Assembly: GCA_004519485.1 (NCBI GenBank)
Contig: CP038128.1
Location: forward strand, 1,381,001-1,445,000
DNA from: Nannochloropsis oceanica
Taxonomy: Eukaryota > Sar > Eustigmatophyceae > Eustigmatales > Monodopsidaceae
DNA length: 64,000 bases
Direction of reading: 5' to 3'
In this document: positions 22,281 to 33,330 of the stretch, piece after piece
Layout of the letters: each line of letters begins with the position of its first letter
Position numbering within the stretch: the stretch's first letter is position 1
The notes under the pieces: model-generated
The model's database searches: none
What the model saw: the letters and a program-made list of their open reading frames with translations, nothing else
Told to the model about the DNA's origin: nothing
Program-made: the position numbers and the translations under genes

Positions 22281-23730
22281 ATGTCCGTCTCCTCCCCCAC
22301 GCCCTACGTCCCCCTCTCCCGTCGGCCCGAATGGCACGACTTCACGCCCCTCTCTCAAAACGACCCTCCTGTCTCTTCCGTCGTTGTTCCAATCGCCTAC
22401 CCCGACGAATATCGTGATGCCACCGCCTACATGCGTGCTGTCCTGGCGACGGGGGAACGCTCTCGACGTGTTCAAGCCTTGGCTGGGGAAGTGATCGAGA
22501 TGAATGCCGCGCATTACACGGCCTGGTGGCTCCGACGACGTTGTTTGGAGTGTCTGGTGGCGGAAGCCCAGGCAGGGGGAAAGGGATGGGAGAAGGGGGG
22601 GGACGAGGCTGTGGAAGCATTATATGATGAGGAGCTGGCCTATGCCAGGCAGATGGCGGACGAGAACCCCAAGAACTATCAGGTGGGTAGGTGGGTGGGT
22701 GGATGGATGATGGATTTCTGAGCCAGACTCACACTCCCATGGTTTACTCCTTGCTGAGTGTGTAAGAGGGACGGTCGGGCATAAATCACCTAAGCTCTTG
22801 CTTCTTTTCCTCCCTCTTTCCCTCCCTCCCCTTGGTCCTAGGTATGGTTCCATCGGCAAGCCATCGTAGCCCAGACACAAGACCCTTCACACGAGCTCGA
22901 GGCGGTGGCACGTACTCTGAAGGGGGACGGGAAGAACTACCACGCCTGGGCCTACCGCCAGTGGTTGCTGCAGACGTTTCAAACGGGCTGGGAGGCCGAG
23001 AAGCAATTCGTGGACGAGCTGCTCGAGGAGGACCCACGGTAAGTGAGGGAAGGAGGGAGGGAGGGAGGGAGGGAGGGAGGGAGGGGAGAGGAGGGGAGAG
23101 AAAGAAGCAGAAAATCTGTCGGAGAAGGGATCTTCTATTCTATACAGCTTTTCTTTCTCCCTCCCTCCTTCCCTCCCTCCCTTCCCCAGCAACAACAGCG
23201 CCTGGAACCAACGCTGGTTCATAGTACATGCCCACGAGCTCTCCCCCCACCACCTTATGAGGGAGGGCGGGGAGGAGGGAGGAAATACAGAAGCAACAGC
23301 AGTGGCAGCTGCAGCAGCGATCCGTGATCGAGAGATGGCGTATGCCTGGACCGCTATCCGGGAGGAAGGAGGGAGGGAGGGCGGGCGAGGGCTGGGGGAG
23401 AATGAAAGTGCATGGGCTTACCTTAGGGGATACTTAAAAGAGACAAATTTTAAGGCGGTAGGTTGGAAGGAAAGGCTTTTGGCGTTGGCTGAGGAAGGGA
23501 AGGAGGGAGGGAAGGAGGGAGGAAGTGTGTGTGTGCCGTTGATGGCATTAGCGGTTGAGGTGCACGAGGCGGAGGGCGACGACGCGAGTTTGGAGGAGGC
23601 GGTGGTATTGGTGGAAAGCCTAGGAGAGCGGTGGGACAGGACGCGGCGGGGGTATTGGCTGAAGAGTGTGTTGGGGAGGATCAATCGAAAGTTGCTGCGG
23701 GAGATCGGAACGCCGGTCGGGAGGGGGTGA
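22281..23730 (+). CDS. FNTA: Protein farnesyltransferase/geranylgeranyltransferase type I alpha subunit
   Basis: Shared alpha subunit of the CAAX prenyltransferases, which attach farnesyl or geranylgeranyl groups to C-terminal cysteines in the cytosol. Three exons, 22281-22682, 22842-23038 and 23190-23730, giving 379 aa. The N-terminus YVPLSRRPEWHDFTPL matches the family start, supporting the Met at 22281. The helical-pair (PFTA) repeats are visible in order: NAAHYTAWWLRRRCL, NPKNYQVWFHRQAIV, DGKNYHAWAYRQWLL, NNSAWNQRWFIV and NESAWAYLRGYL. These are the expected five, ending in a short C-terminal helix domain. Two GGGA arrays are translated in frame as Gly/Glu/Arg inserts (about residues 285-300 and near 335). 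They fall between helices, where length variation is tolerable. The catalytic beta subunits are not in the window. Confidence 0.94.
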
Positions 23731-24495
23731 GGGAAGGGGGAGGGAGGGTGGGAGGGGGATGAGAAGCGCAATTGGGGGACTCGGGTAACGAAGGAGGAAA
23801 AGGGGCTGAGAAGCCAGAAAGAGGTACGAGAAACAGCCTGGGGGGGAAGAGGGAGACGACGAATTGTGCGAGAAGGAGACATGGGTTGGGCAGGTATAAT
23901 ATGTAGCCGGAGAGAGGGGAGAAGCAGGAGGAGTGTACCGCCCGAGAAGAGAAGAGGATCACCATGAGCACGGAGATAGAGAGAGGGGGGGGGGGGGGGG
24001 GGGGGGCTTAAAGAGGGGCAAGAAACAAAGGCCGTCACAAGCGTCCCCTGGGTGAGGCTACGTGTCTACACAGTACAGACAGTACAGACACAATCACCAA
24101 TCACCCTTTAAAATGTGTCTTTTCAGTTCCTCTTCCATAGCTTCTTCACTTCAATCCAGCCTCGCTGCCCTCCCCTGGCTCCTACCCTCCCTCCCTGCCT
24201 TCCTCCTCCACCCACATTCCTATTTTTCTAACTCCCTCTTCACACCATCCTTCTAATATTACATTTCCTGGTCGCGCTGCTGTTGCTTGTACTGCTGCTA
24301 TGGCGGCTGCCTTCATTGATGTTGCTCGCCCTTGCCTCATTCATTCAGTCACTGATCAATCTATTGCGTACAACACCCAATCACACAGACTTACTAGCAC
24401 AAATAAGCACACACATGCACCTACCATGTGACTTCACTAGCCATATCTCTTCCTCCCCCTCACCCTCTCTCCCTCCCTCCCTCGCTCCTTCCCTC
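23731..24495. other. Convergent intergenic region with a 22-base G run
   Basis: 3' flanks of the prenyltransferase (+) and DsbA-like (-) genes. It contains an uninterrupted G22 run at 23985-24006. No gene is supported. Confidence 0.4.
23985..24006. repeat. G22 homopolymer
   Basis: Uninterrupted run of 22 G on the plus strand in the convergent region after the prenyltransferase gene. The length may be imprecise in assembly. Confidence 0.85.
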
Positions 24496-25511
24496 TCAAA
24501 AACTCGCTGCCAGGCAGTCGTCCAACAACTCCTTCCACTCCACCACCGTCCATGCACTTGATATATGGCTCGCCTCTATGCCATTCACAAACACTGTCGG
24601 GGTTGCATGCACCCCTCGACTCCGATGGTATTTACACGCCCACTTCACAACCTGCGTCGTCGCCGACCCCGCATTGCCCCCTCCTCCCCCTCTCAAAGCA
24701 ATCCTTTCCTCCAGTCCCTTGCGGGACACGCCCACCTCTACGGCTAGGGACACCAAGGCTTCCATAATCTCCCCCCTCGTCATCTTCTCCGTCGCCAAAT
24801 CCGAAAATGACTCCTGCGCGTCGAAAATTCGATTGACAAAGGGATAGAAATGAGAAGGCTGCGTGCTCTTAACGGCCAGGCTGACTTCATGCATCAAACT
24901 CCCTACAGCATGCCACGGTTGAATCACGTTCTGCACCAGAAACTGCACGGGCTTTCCTTTGTACGCATCGATCACACTCCCCTCGTAGAGGGTTTTGAAG
25001 CACTTGCGGGAAAACGGACAGTCAAGGTCCAGGAAGACCTGTGTGCGAGGGAAGGGAGAAGGGGAAACAAAGAAGTGAGTGGATATTGTGTTGATACACT
25101 TGAGTCAGACATCATGTGTTTTTGGGAACAGAGCTGAAGGACCGAGGGACCGAGGGATGAAGGACGGGTGCTAATGATGTCGCGAGAGGAATGAGAGGAA
25201 TGAGAACGGCAACTGGAGGATGCAGTGCCTCTACTCTAGTGCTAGATGTGCTCCTAAAATTATGTCATGCCCCGTACCATGCCTATTGGCGACCTGCTAA
25301 TCGAAGGCCTCGGGATGAATGGTGTGTCAAGGGTCAATACTCAAGCAGACAGCAAGGAGGCTGTTTTGATCCAACTGCGTGAGCGATAACGCTCACCCCG
25401 TCCACCCCCCTCCCCTCGCAATACACGCACCTCAACCATTACTTTGGCGGTACACAGGGAGGGGACAGCCGCGGCACCCAGCGGAGTCGGAGGCAGGGGT
25501 GGGCCAGGCAT
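24496..25511 (-). CDS. DsbA-like thioredoxin-fold protein
   Basis: Two exons, 25511-25431 and 25038-24496 (phase 0), giving 207 aa. The start MPGPPLPPTPLG and the following strand VEVFLDLDCPFSRKCF match a group of small eukaryotic DsbA-like proteins that open with a Pro-rich segment and carry Cys-Pro-Phe-Ser at the active site. The second redox cysteine of a CxxC is therefore replaced by Ser, although Cys recurs three residues later. The helical insert (about residues 60-130) and the cis-proline loop HATPTVFVNGIE near residue 178 complete the fold. No signal peptide is seen, so it is probably cytosolic. Its redox substrate is unknown. It could bind or reduce small molecules rather than catalyse disulfide formation. 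Confidence 0.8.
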
Positions 25512-26392
25512 GATTGAAGTCCAGCCAGGACGCGAGGCGTAGGGACGAGTGTGGTGATTCCGTTTCACAGCTTCGAGCAAGAACAATAATTGCAACGGCA
25601 CCGTGCGTCCTGCTATTTCAGGAAATGTGATAAAGGGAAGGGTGTCATAGACTTGACAAACTTAAGTATAAGAAAAAGCGCACGCGCCCTCTACGGACCG
25701 GATGGATCGTCGGATATCATGTTCAGACAACTGTGCCAGCTGCCTTCCTGACAAAGACGAGCTGTGGAACATCAGAATACCAACAGCTTCGGACCCCGAA
25801 ATGAGCCGGTGTTGTAGTCCCTTGTTTTGGGCGCATATTATCTTTTCGACCCTTCGAGCAGGCAGCGTGCGCGGCTGGGGCTGGGTGGCTTGGGCAGTGG
25901 GGCGTCAACTATGATGATCTCTGCGTGCGCCCGGCCCGCAACAGGTACTGCTCCGCTTGTCGTCGCTCATTCGTTTGCCACATCACGCCGGGTTTGAAAT
26001 ACGCTGGATGTCTTTGTTTGGTCAAAGACTGAGAAGGGGCCTCTGCACATTTGTGAAAGATAAGGGGCTTGACCTCCTGTCTTGAACTTCATCAATCTGT
26101 CGAAAGTGGAGGAACGTACTTTATTCAAGAAATGAGCCTATCAATACATTTTCGTACATTAATGTATTTGCTCTCTTCATGCAATTTGAAGCTTTATATT
26201 TTCCTTCATCCTTCCTCAATACCAGCCAAACCCAATGTTTGTTTGTAGTTTTATATGCTCAACGCGACCCACTTGTTTTGCGGCAGAGCCTCAGTCTTCG
26301 AACGCTAGGCGCATGTCTTTTCCAATCATGGTTTCATTATATATATATATATATATTTACATTCTTTTTTTGTCTCATCTTATTCTCATCCC
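25512..26392. other. Intergenic region between DsbA-like and LipB genes
   Basis: 5' flank of the DsbA-like gene and 3' flank of the LipB gene. It is array-free apart from a short (TA)n run (26337-26356) just past the LipB stop. A 70-codon plus-strand frame at 25702 has no recognisable features and is not called. Confidence 0.4.
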
Positions 26393-27346
26393 CTAGTTTT
26401 CTTCGCCACTATGTTCCGCGTCAACCAAAACAACCCCAAATACGTCCTCGAAAGCGCGTTTCATCAACAACGCCACCTCCTCAACCGTTATAACCTCCTT
26501 GCCGGATTCCCCTTTCCAAAAGTTCATTACCGAGCCTACAGGCCGATCCCCAATACCACATGGCACAATGTGCTTGAAATAGTCCATGGAGGGATCCACA
26601 TTCAGGGCCACCCCATGCATAGTCACCCACCGCTTGACCTTCACGCCGACCGCCGCCACCTTATGCCCCTCAACCCAAACACCCGTCAGTCCCTCCTCCC
26701 TCCCACCCTCGATGCCCAAAGGGGCTAGTGTCTGAATTACCACCTCTTCCAGCGCCCTTAGATACCAATGCAAGTCCTGTCGGTAATGTTTGAGATCTAA
26801 GAGTGGGTAGGCGACCAGTTGCCCTGGTCCATGCCACGTTGCTTCCCCGCCCCGTTCTGTCTTGAACAGCGCAGCCGGTGCGGTGGAAGGATCGGAAGGA
26901 TCAAAAAGAAGATTGGTGGGCGTGCTACCCGTGCCCAGGGTGTAGGTCGGAGGATGTTGCAGAAGCAAGAGACGGTCAGGCGATGCTTGCACAGAATTCA
27001 TACTGCTGCTGCTGCTGGTAACTGTGGATGAGAGGGAGGCGAGTTTGGCTTCAACGAGCCGATGTTGAATGTCCCACGCGTCTTGATAAGGGGTGAGGCG
27101 ATCGGACCAGTCGTGCAAAACGACGGGGTCGCGGTGAAAAGAGGCGAGAGGGTCGAAGGTAGGAGGGAGACGGGAGGCTGGAGACGCGGAAGGAGATGAC
27201 GGAGAGGCGGAGGAAAAGGTTGAAACGGGAATAGGATGGTGAAGGAAAAGAAGGAGTGATAGCAGGGAGTAGTAAATGTAGATGAAGAGAGGCAGAGAGG
27301 GGGGTGGTGCCCGTTGGCATGTGCGTCTGTTAAGGCTCCTGGCCAT
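26393..27346 (-). CDS. lipB: Lipoyl(octanoyl) transferase LipB, organelle-targeted
   Basis: Transfers octanoyl from acyl carrier protein to lipoyl domains of 2-oxoacid dehydrogenases and the glycine cleavage system, the first step of lipoate synthesis. Intronless, 317 aa. The core starts near residue 75. Key motifs are LQHPPTYTLGTGS, RGGEATWHGPGQLVAYPLLDL, the catalytic Lys region EGHKVAAVGVKV and the catalytic Cys in HIVPCGIGD. The N-terminus has basic residues, a long hydrophobic segment (about 18-42) and then a Ser/Pro/Ala-rich stretch beginning VSTFSSAS. That fits a signal plus transit peptide to the plastid better than a simple mitochondrial presequence, but this is inference. A lipoate-dependent complex subunit partner, pyruvate dehydrogenase E1 beta, is encoded 7 kb away, probably by chance. 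Confidence 0.93.
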   Translation of the reverse strand: MARSLNRRTCQRAPPPSLPLFIYIYYSLLSLLLFLHHPIPVSTFSSASPSSPSASPASRLPPTFDPLASFHRDPVVLHDWSDRLTPYQDAWDIQHRLVEAKLASLSSTVTSSSSSMNSVQASPDRLLLLQHPPTYTLGTGSTPTNLLFDPSDPSTAPAALFKTERGGEATWHGPGQLVAYPLLDLKHYRQDLHWYLRALEEVVIQTLAPLGIEGGREEGLTGVWVEGHKVAAVGVKVKRWVTMHGVALNVDPSMDYFKHIVPCGIGDRPVGSVMNFWKGESGKEVITVEEVALLMKRAFEDVFGVVLVDAEHSGEEN

Positions 27347-28164
27347 GGCTTCCTGGGGGGAGTAGTTGTGAATGATTGGTTAGGCAACGTCACGGACACC
27401 ATAGACACCAAGAGGAGAAGTCCGTTGCAAAATTGGGCACTGTAAGAGTGGCAGAGGCACTGAGGGTCAAACAAATGTGTCCAAATTTATGGGAAATCCA
27501 GGAATCATCGTTCTTCGTATGCGATGGGGTTCAGAGGCGGAAAGGCTCGCATGGGAGGTGATGCGGCTGCCAGTGTCTTTACTGTGTCGTCTTCCTCTTC
27601 GGATCGAAATACTGCTTGAAACGTTAGTACAGGGAGTTTGCTGGTGTGTATGAGGTGATGCTGGCCTTCTTCATGCGCACGCTAGACGGATGCATGTTTA
27701 GAAGGGCACAGACGAGAGGTGGGGTGGGGAGGTTATGGGTTGTAACACGGGAGTTAAAGTCAAAGCGGCGCCTTTACCTCACGCCTGCATTTGCACCGTG
27801 TGTATGCCACGCTTGGTTGTGAATATGTTGTATTCCATGCACTGCGATTGGTTTTCCGTGCGGTCGGGCAACAAGATGAGAGGCTCGCTGCGAGTCTCGG
27901 CGAGCCTTCCCATGCGGCGTCTTGCTTTTTCCATATATCACGTCCAACTACAGACCCCCTCTTCCAAATATTCCCTACATTCGTGTCACTCATAGGCAGA
28001 CCAGCTGTAAGTGCACGTATTATTCGCAGAGCTTGGAATGGCAGCAGGTAAGGTCAACCTCCTCACCCCACATAACGCTTTCCCCCGGTCGCTCCCTCAC
28101 TTCCTTTGCTTCCCTTTCCCGCACGCTCTCATTCAGTTTTCTTCTCCATTCCAACCACTGATAC
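27347..28164. promoter_or_regulatory. Divergent promoter region, LipB / DJ-1
   Basis: About 800 bases of unique sequence between two divergent start codons. No named element is recognised and no gene is seen. Confidence 0.4.
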
Positions 28165-28941
28165 ATGACGACATTTTGCTTCTCTGCCCTCTTCATCACC
28201 ATGCTCTGTCTCTCCACCTTTCTTCCACGTACCACCACTGCCTTTCTCCTTCGTTCCTCCTCCTCGTCATCCCTCCGCCCGACCTTTCACCGCCGCTTCT
28301 CCTCCTCTTCAACCCCTGCAGCAACCCAGAAGAAAGTGCTCGTCCCCGTTGCGGACGGCTCGGAAGAGATCGAATCTGTGACCATCATCGATGTTCTCGT
28401 GCGCGCTGGCGCGACCGTCACCGTCGCCTCCGTCATGCCCTCCTCCGCGTCCCCTTCCTCCTCCTCCTCCCCTGTCAACAAGCACCAGGTGACCTGCTCC
28501 CGCGGTGTAAAGCTCGTGGCCGACAAGGGCATCGACGACTGCCTTGAGCAGGAGTGGGACCTCATTGCTTGCCCTGGCGGGCTTCCGGGTGCGGAATATC
28601 TGCGTGATTCTTCCTCTCTCCTCACCCTCCTGACGAAGCAAGAGGCTTCCAAAAAATACATCGCTGCTATATGTGCTTCGCCTGCCATGGTCTTACAGAC
28701 CCACGGGTTCTTAAAAGGCAGGTCCGCCACGTGTTTCCCCGCGGAGCGGTTCACGACGACGCTGGAGAAGTACCAAGGGAAGGACGGAGGGGCGGTGGTG
28801 GTCGATGGGCATGTGGTGACAAGTCGGGGCCCGGGGACGACGATGGTCTTTGCCTTAAAGTTGGTCGAGCTTTTGTTTGGCATGGATAAGGCAAAGGAGG
28901 TGGCAGGGGGGCTGCTGGTTACCTACCCGGAGGAAGGGTAG
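28165..28941 (+). CDS. DJ-1/PfpI family protein, probably plastid-targeted
   Basis: Intronless, 258 aa. DJ-1-type proteins act in oxidative-stress protection and as glyoxalase/deglycase-like enzymes. The domain runs from about residue 55 (KKVLVPVADGSEEIESVT) to the end. The nucleophile-elbow cysteine is C170 in AAICASPA. The acidic partner Glu lies in DGSEEIE, and the GGLPGAEYLRD and SRGPGTTMVFALKLVE segments are typical. The N-terminus is a hydrophobic signal-like segment ending TTTAF, followed by a Ser/Arg-rich stretch to about residue 50. Ala-Phe at the cleavage point is the classical bipartite signal for import into secondary plastids of stramenopiles. A Ser run near residues 93-102 comes from a TCC-rich patch. 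Confidence 0.92.
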   Translation: MTTFCFSALFITMLCLSTFLPRTTTAFLLRSSSSSSLRPTFHRRFSSSSTPAATQKKVLVPVADGSEEIESVTIIDVLVRAGATVTVASVMPSSASPSSSSSPVNKHQVTCSRGVKLVADKGIDDCLEQEWDLIACPGGLPGAEYLRDSSSLLTLLTKQEASKKYIAAICASPAMVLQTHGFLKGRSATCFPAERFTTTLEKYQGKDGGAVVVDGHVVTSRGPGTTMVFALKLVELLFGMDKAKEVAGGLLVTYPEEG

Positions 28942-29527
28942 AGAGGGAGGGGGGGAAGGAGGGAGGGAGGGAGGAAAGGGAGGGAGGGAAGGGGAGGGAT
29001 GGCTGCAACTTGAGTGTGCGGGCGATGCAGGAGGAAGGGGGAATATAGGGACTGTTTTTAAGGAAGAGGAGAGACGAAGGCTGGAGTCAAGGTATCGTGA
29101 CGCGCGCCCCCAAAAAGAAGAGGTGGAAGGATGGAAAGACGAAAGGAGAGAAGGGACGTGAGAAAGAGGCCTGATTGAAGTAGAAGAAAAACGAAGAAAA
29201 AAGGAGAGAATGAAAGGAACGAGGAAGAAAGAGAGCGACGGAACCCTTACCCTCCGACAACAGACATCCGACTATACCTCTTTCCCCTCCTCCTCCTCCT
29301 CCTCGCTCCATCTTTCCTTTGGTTTGTTTCCTTCTGTTTTTTTCCTTTCTCTCTCTCTTCTTCTTGATACTTTTGTCTTTCATTCTTTTTCCCCCAAAAA
29401 ATGCGACGCCCTTTTTCCATCCCCTTGTCCCTGGGTTGACTCCCTCCCTCCCTCCCTCCCTCCCTCCCTCCCTCCCTCCCTCCCTCCCTCCCTCCCTCCC
29501 TCCCTCCCTCCCTCCCTCCGTCCCCCC
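28942..29527. other. Convergent intergenic region ending in a pure CCCT array
   Basis: 3' flanks of the DJ-1 (+) and GRWD1 (-) genes. A CCCT array runs from about 29440 to 29520 and stops eight bases from the GRWD1 stop codon. No gene is seen. Confidence 0.45.
29440..29520. repeat. Pure CCCT array at the GRWD1 3' end
   Basis: About 20 consecutive CCCT units on the plus strand, hence GGGA in the GRWD1 transcript directly after its stop codon. It may lie in the 3' UTR. Confidence 0.9.
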
Positions 29528-32500
29528 CTAGAGCCCGATGGCGGGCTGGAAGACGTTAAATCCGTCGGCGGCTGTTGTCATCAGCAGGCCTGGCACCTAC
29601 ACAAGGGAGGGAGGGAGGGAGGGAGGGAGGGAGGGAGGGAGGGAGGGAGGGTCATAAAGCAATGTAGAAGAAGGAAGTATACTGGCTGCATACAGGGTCA
29701 ACCCTCCTTCCCTCCCTCCCTCCCTCCCTCCCTCCCTCCCTCCCTCCCTCGCTTCCTACCTGCGGGTGGAACAACACCTCTTTGATTTCTTGTTGGCCCT
29801 GGTGCACGAAGAGGAGCTGCGGAGGGAGGTGGGTGAGGGGGAGGGCGGAAGGCTTCTTGGCCTCGTCCTCGTCCTCCTCCACCGACAAATCCCATATGGA
29901 GACCTGGGCAGGACGGAGGGAGGGAGGGAGGGAGGGAGGGAGGGAGGGAGGGGGGAAAGTGAGAACGAAGCCAAATTGATGGAAGGGGAGACTGAGTAGA
30001 GGGACAAGGGGGGGGGGAGGGAGGGACGGAGGGAGGGAGGGAGGGAGGGAGGGAAGGAGGGAGGGGAGGGAGGGGAAGGAGGGAAGGAGGGAGGGAGGGA
30101 GGAGGGAGGGACGTACCGTGTCGTCTTCGGAGGCGCAGGCCAGGACGGACTCGTCTTGCGGGTGCCAAGCGATGGAGGTGATGGGGCCTGGGAGAGAGGG
30201 AGAGAGGGAGAGAGGGAGAGAGGGAGAGAGGGAGGACCCACACGATGAGTTCCGCGCGAGATTCGTTCAGCTGCCTGTCCCTTCTTCCCTCCTCCCCTCC
30301 TTCCCTCCCTTCCTCCCTCCCTCCCTCCCTCCCTCCCTCCCTCCTTCCTTACCTTTGTGCCATGTGAAATGCGCGATGGGTGTGGCCTCTTTCTTGGAGG
30401 GGGAAAACTGTCTTAAATCCCACACTTTAAACGATCCGTCGTCGGCACCTGTAACGACAAGATAGGCAACATTGCTATAGGAAGGGAGGGAGGGAGGGTG
30501 AATGTGAGCGGTTGTAGGAGAATGGGACAGTGGACCCGACGGGAGGGAGGGAGGGAGGGAGGGAGGGAGGGAGGGCTGTACCGATTCCAGGAGCAGACAT
30601 TGACGTCGGTGGCGTGGGCGGGGACGGAGAGCATGCATCCCTTCTTGTTGCGCACATCCCACACGCGGAGGGTCTTGTCGGAGGAGGCGGAGATGAAGAC
30701 TGGAGGGAGGGAGGGAGGGAGGGGGGAGGTGAGCCTGTGTGGTGAAAGATCGAGTCGAACAAGACCACACCGTGAAGCTACGCCTCCCTCCCTCCCTCCC
30801 TCCCTCCCTCCCTCCCTCCTTACCTGAGGCCTCTGTCGGACTCCACTGCAGGTCCTCGACGGACGACCCGTGCCCTCGATAGGGAGACTTGCTGTCAGGT
30901 ATCGCCCACTGGCCCGCTTCCCCGCCCTGGAGGATAGAAGGGAGGAGAGGAGGGAGGGAGGGAGGGAGGGAGGGAGGGAATGCGAATGAGCGGCGATTAT
31001 TGTGGTGGGATCATCCCCTGGTCATGTGTCTCCCTCCCTCCCTCCCTCCCTCCCTCCCTCCTTCCCTCACCTCCCACAAGTGAATATCTCCCCTGTTGTC
31101 GCCCGTCACCAACCTGCCCCTGCTCACGGATGACCAGTCCATCGCCCACCCCTCGTCTTTATGCCCCGCATACGAGAGGAGGGGGGATCGCACCACGGCG
31201 TCTGGGGGAGGGAGGGAGGGAGGGATGGAGGGAGGGAGGGAGGGAGGGAGGGAGGGAGGGAGGGAGGGAGGGAGGGAGGGAGGGAGGGAGGGAGGGAGGG
31301 AGGGAGGGAGGGAGGGAGGGAGGGAGGGAGGGAGGGAGGGAGGGAGGAGGAGGGAGGGAGGGAGGGAGGGAGGGAGGGAGGAGGGAGGGAGGGAGGGAGG
31401 GAAGGGAGGGAGGGAGGGAGGGAGGGAGGGAGGGAGGGAGGGAGGGGAGGGAGGGAGGGAGGGAGGGAGGGAGGGAGGGGAGCGTTAGTCACGGTGCCGC
31501 TGCGACACAGGAAGGGGGACATTTCGAAAGAGGGAGGAAGGAGGGAAGACCTACCGTTGGTGGCAGTGGAGGGGCTGTCGACGGCACGGATGAGGGAAGC
31601 GATGTCCCACAGGTGCACATGGGCCGTGTCGGCCCATGTCGCGACGATGGACGACTGCTGGGGCATGGCTCGCAGACGATTGACCCTGAGGGAGGGAGGG
31701 AGGGAGGGAGGGAGGGAGAGAGGGAGGGAGGAAGGGAGGGAGGAAGGGAGGGAGGAAGGGAGGGAGGGAGGGAGGGGAAGTGAGACGCGGGAGAGGTGGG
31801 AGGGAGGGAGGAAAGGAAGGAGGGAAGGAGGGACGGCACCTACCCGCCGCGGTGGTCAATGCTGCACTGCTCGAGCAATGGGTCCACATGCCGGCCGTTT
31901 CCCTCTTCCTCGTCATCATCACTCTCCTCATCACTGTCCTCGTCACTCCCGCTGTCGGAGTCGGCGTGCTTGGGCTTCTTGTAAGTCTTGTGCATCTGGC
32001 TTAGCTTCATCAAGGTGAGTTTGTTCTTCTCCCGAGCATTGGCCTGCGTGCCACAGACAGCGTACATGGTCACGGGGTATCTGATAGAGGGCGGGTGGGA
32101 GGGAGGGAGGGAGGGAGGAAGGGAGGGAGGAAGGGAGGGAGGGAGGGAGGGAGGGAGGGAGGGAGGGAGGGAGGGTAGGAAGGAAGGAGGGAGGGAGGGT
32201 CGGTTTTGAAGGCATCAACGCCAATTGAATGCGTCCATGATCTCTCTCCTCTGCGCATCTACCCCTCCTTTTCCACTCCTCCTCATTACCATCATCATCA
32301 CCACCATCATCATCATCCTCCTCCTCCTCCTCCTCCTCCTCCTCCTCCTGCTTACCGCGTGCGCCCTCCACCCAGCGGATCCCGCACAATGTCAAAACTT
32401 AGACAGGGCCACTCCGGCGTCAGGCCGTGATACCTACGCATGGGTCAAAGGAAGGGATGAAGGGACGGAGGGACAGAGGGACGGAGGGACAGAAGGAGGG

Positions 32501-33330
32501 AGGGAGGAAGGGAGGGAGGGAGGAATGGGTGTGTATGTCTACCAAAAAGGAGGGGGGGATGTACGAGACTGAAAATAGGGTGTGTTTATTGGTGAGTCCG
32601 CTGGCAACTCCATGCTCCCTCCCTCCCTCTCTCCCTCCCTCCCAGCCTCCCTCCTTCCTTCCTCCACGTACATCAGGTACGCACTCGGGTCATAGACCAA
32701 CTCCTCCCCCTCGTCCAGCCCGCTCTCCATTCCGGGTAGATACACCGCGGGTGAAGCGCGAGTGGCGGCATCCTCCGTGTCCATGTCATCCTCGTCGTCG
32801 TGGCCTTTTGAGGAAGGGAGGAAGGGAGGAAGAGAGGGAGGGAGGGAGGGAGGAAGGGAGGGAGGGAGGGGATTGGTGTGTGAGAGTATTTGGGGAGGAG
32901 GAGAAATTCTTGGAGGAAGCATATAGGTTATGCAGCATCATAGGCTATTTTGATGTCCAAGGAAATGATCTTGTCTATCCACAGACTCCTTTCCCCTCTA
33001 TCCCTCCCTTCATTCCCACGCTGTACCTGTCCGGGCGGCTTTCAAGGCCTCCACATCCATCTCGTCCTCCTCGTCAGAATCCAGCTCCACTACATCCTCC
33101 ATCTCATCCTGAGATTCTTCTTCGAACTCGTCTTCGTACGGATCTTCGAACCGCAAATTATCCTTAGTCTCCTTGTTGCTTCCTCTTCCGCCTCCTCCTC
33201 CTCCTCCTCCTCCTCCTCCTCCTCGTGCTGGTGCCTGCTCTTCCTCTTCCCTTCCACGCCCCCGCTTCCCGCCTTCCCCAGCAGACGATAGCATCATTTT
33301 CTTGCTGTCATTACTACTGCCCTTGGCCAT
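29528..33330 (-). CDS. GRWD1: Glutamate-rich WD-repeat protein (GRWD1/Rrb1), ribosome assembly
   Basis: Nucleolar WD40 chaperone that, in yeast (Rrb1) and animals, accompanies ribosomal protein uL3 in 60S assembly. Twelve exons in consistent phase: 33330-33027, 32804-32672, 32433-32356, 32080-31844, 31685-31555, 31201-31071, 30926-30824, 30699-30582, 30474-30353, 30187-30117, 29903-29760 and 29596-29528, giving 546 aa. Landmarks: acidic N-terminal third, [49 protein letters not shown], then WD repeats with HVHLWDI, DIHLWEV, TLRVWDV, SFKVWDL and VSIWDL. I preferred the Met at 33330 ([11 protein letters not shown]). An in-frame Met at 33480 would add 50 residues. The introns hold the densest arrays of the window, including nearly 280 bases at 31204-31481. 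Confidence 0.95.
31204..31481. repeat. Longest GGGA array of the window, GRWD1 intron 5
   Basis: About 278 bases of GGGA repeats on the plus strand with few interruptions (single GGA units, one gatg). On the GRWD1 sense strand it is CCCT and ends three bases before the acceptor of exon 31201-31071, so it forms a giant polypyrimidine tract. Confidence 0.92.

Noticed and set aside
29440-32200. Many long open frames of Gly-Arg-Glu-Gly or Pro-Ser-Leu-Pro repeats on both strands
   Set aside because: GGGA/CCCT repeats have no stop codon in any frame, so they stay open automatically. They lie in introns of GRWD1, whose true exons fit the family in phase.
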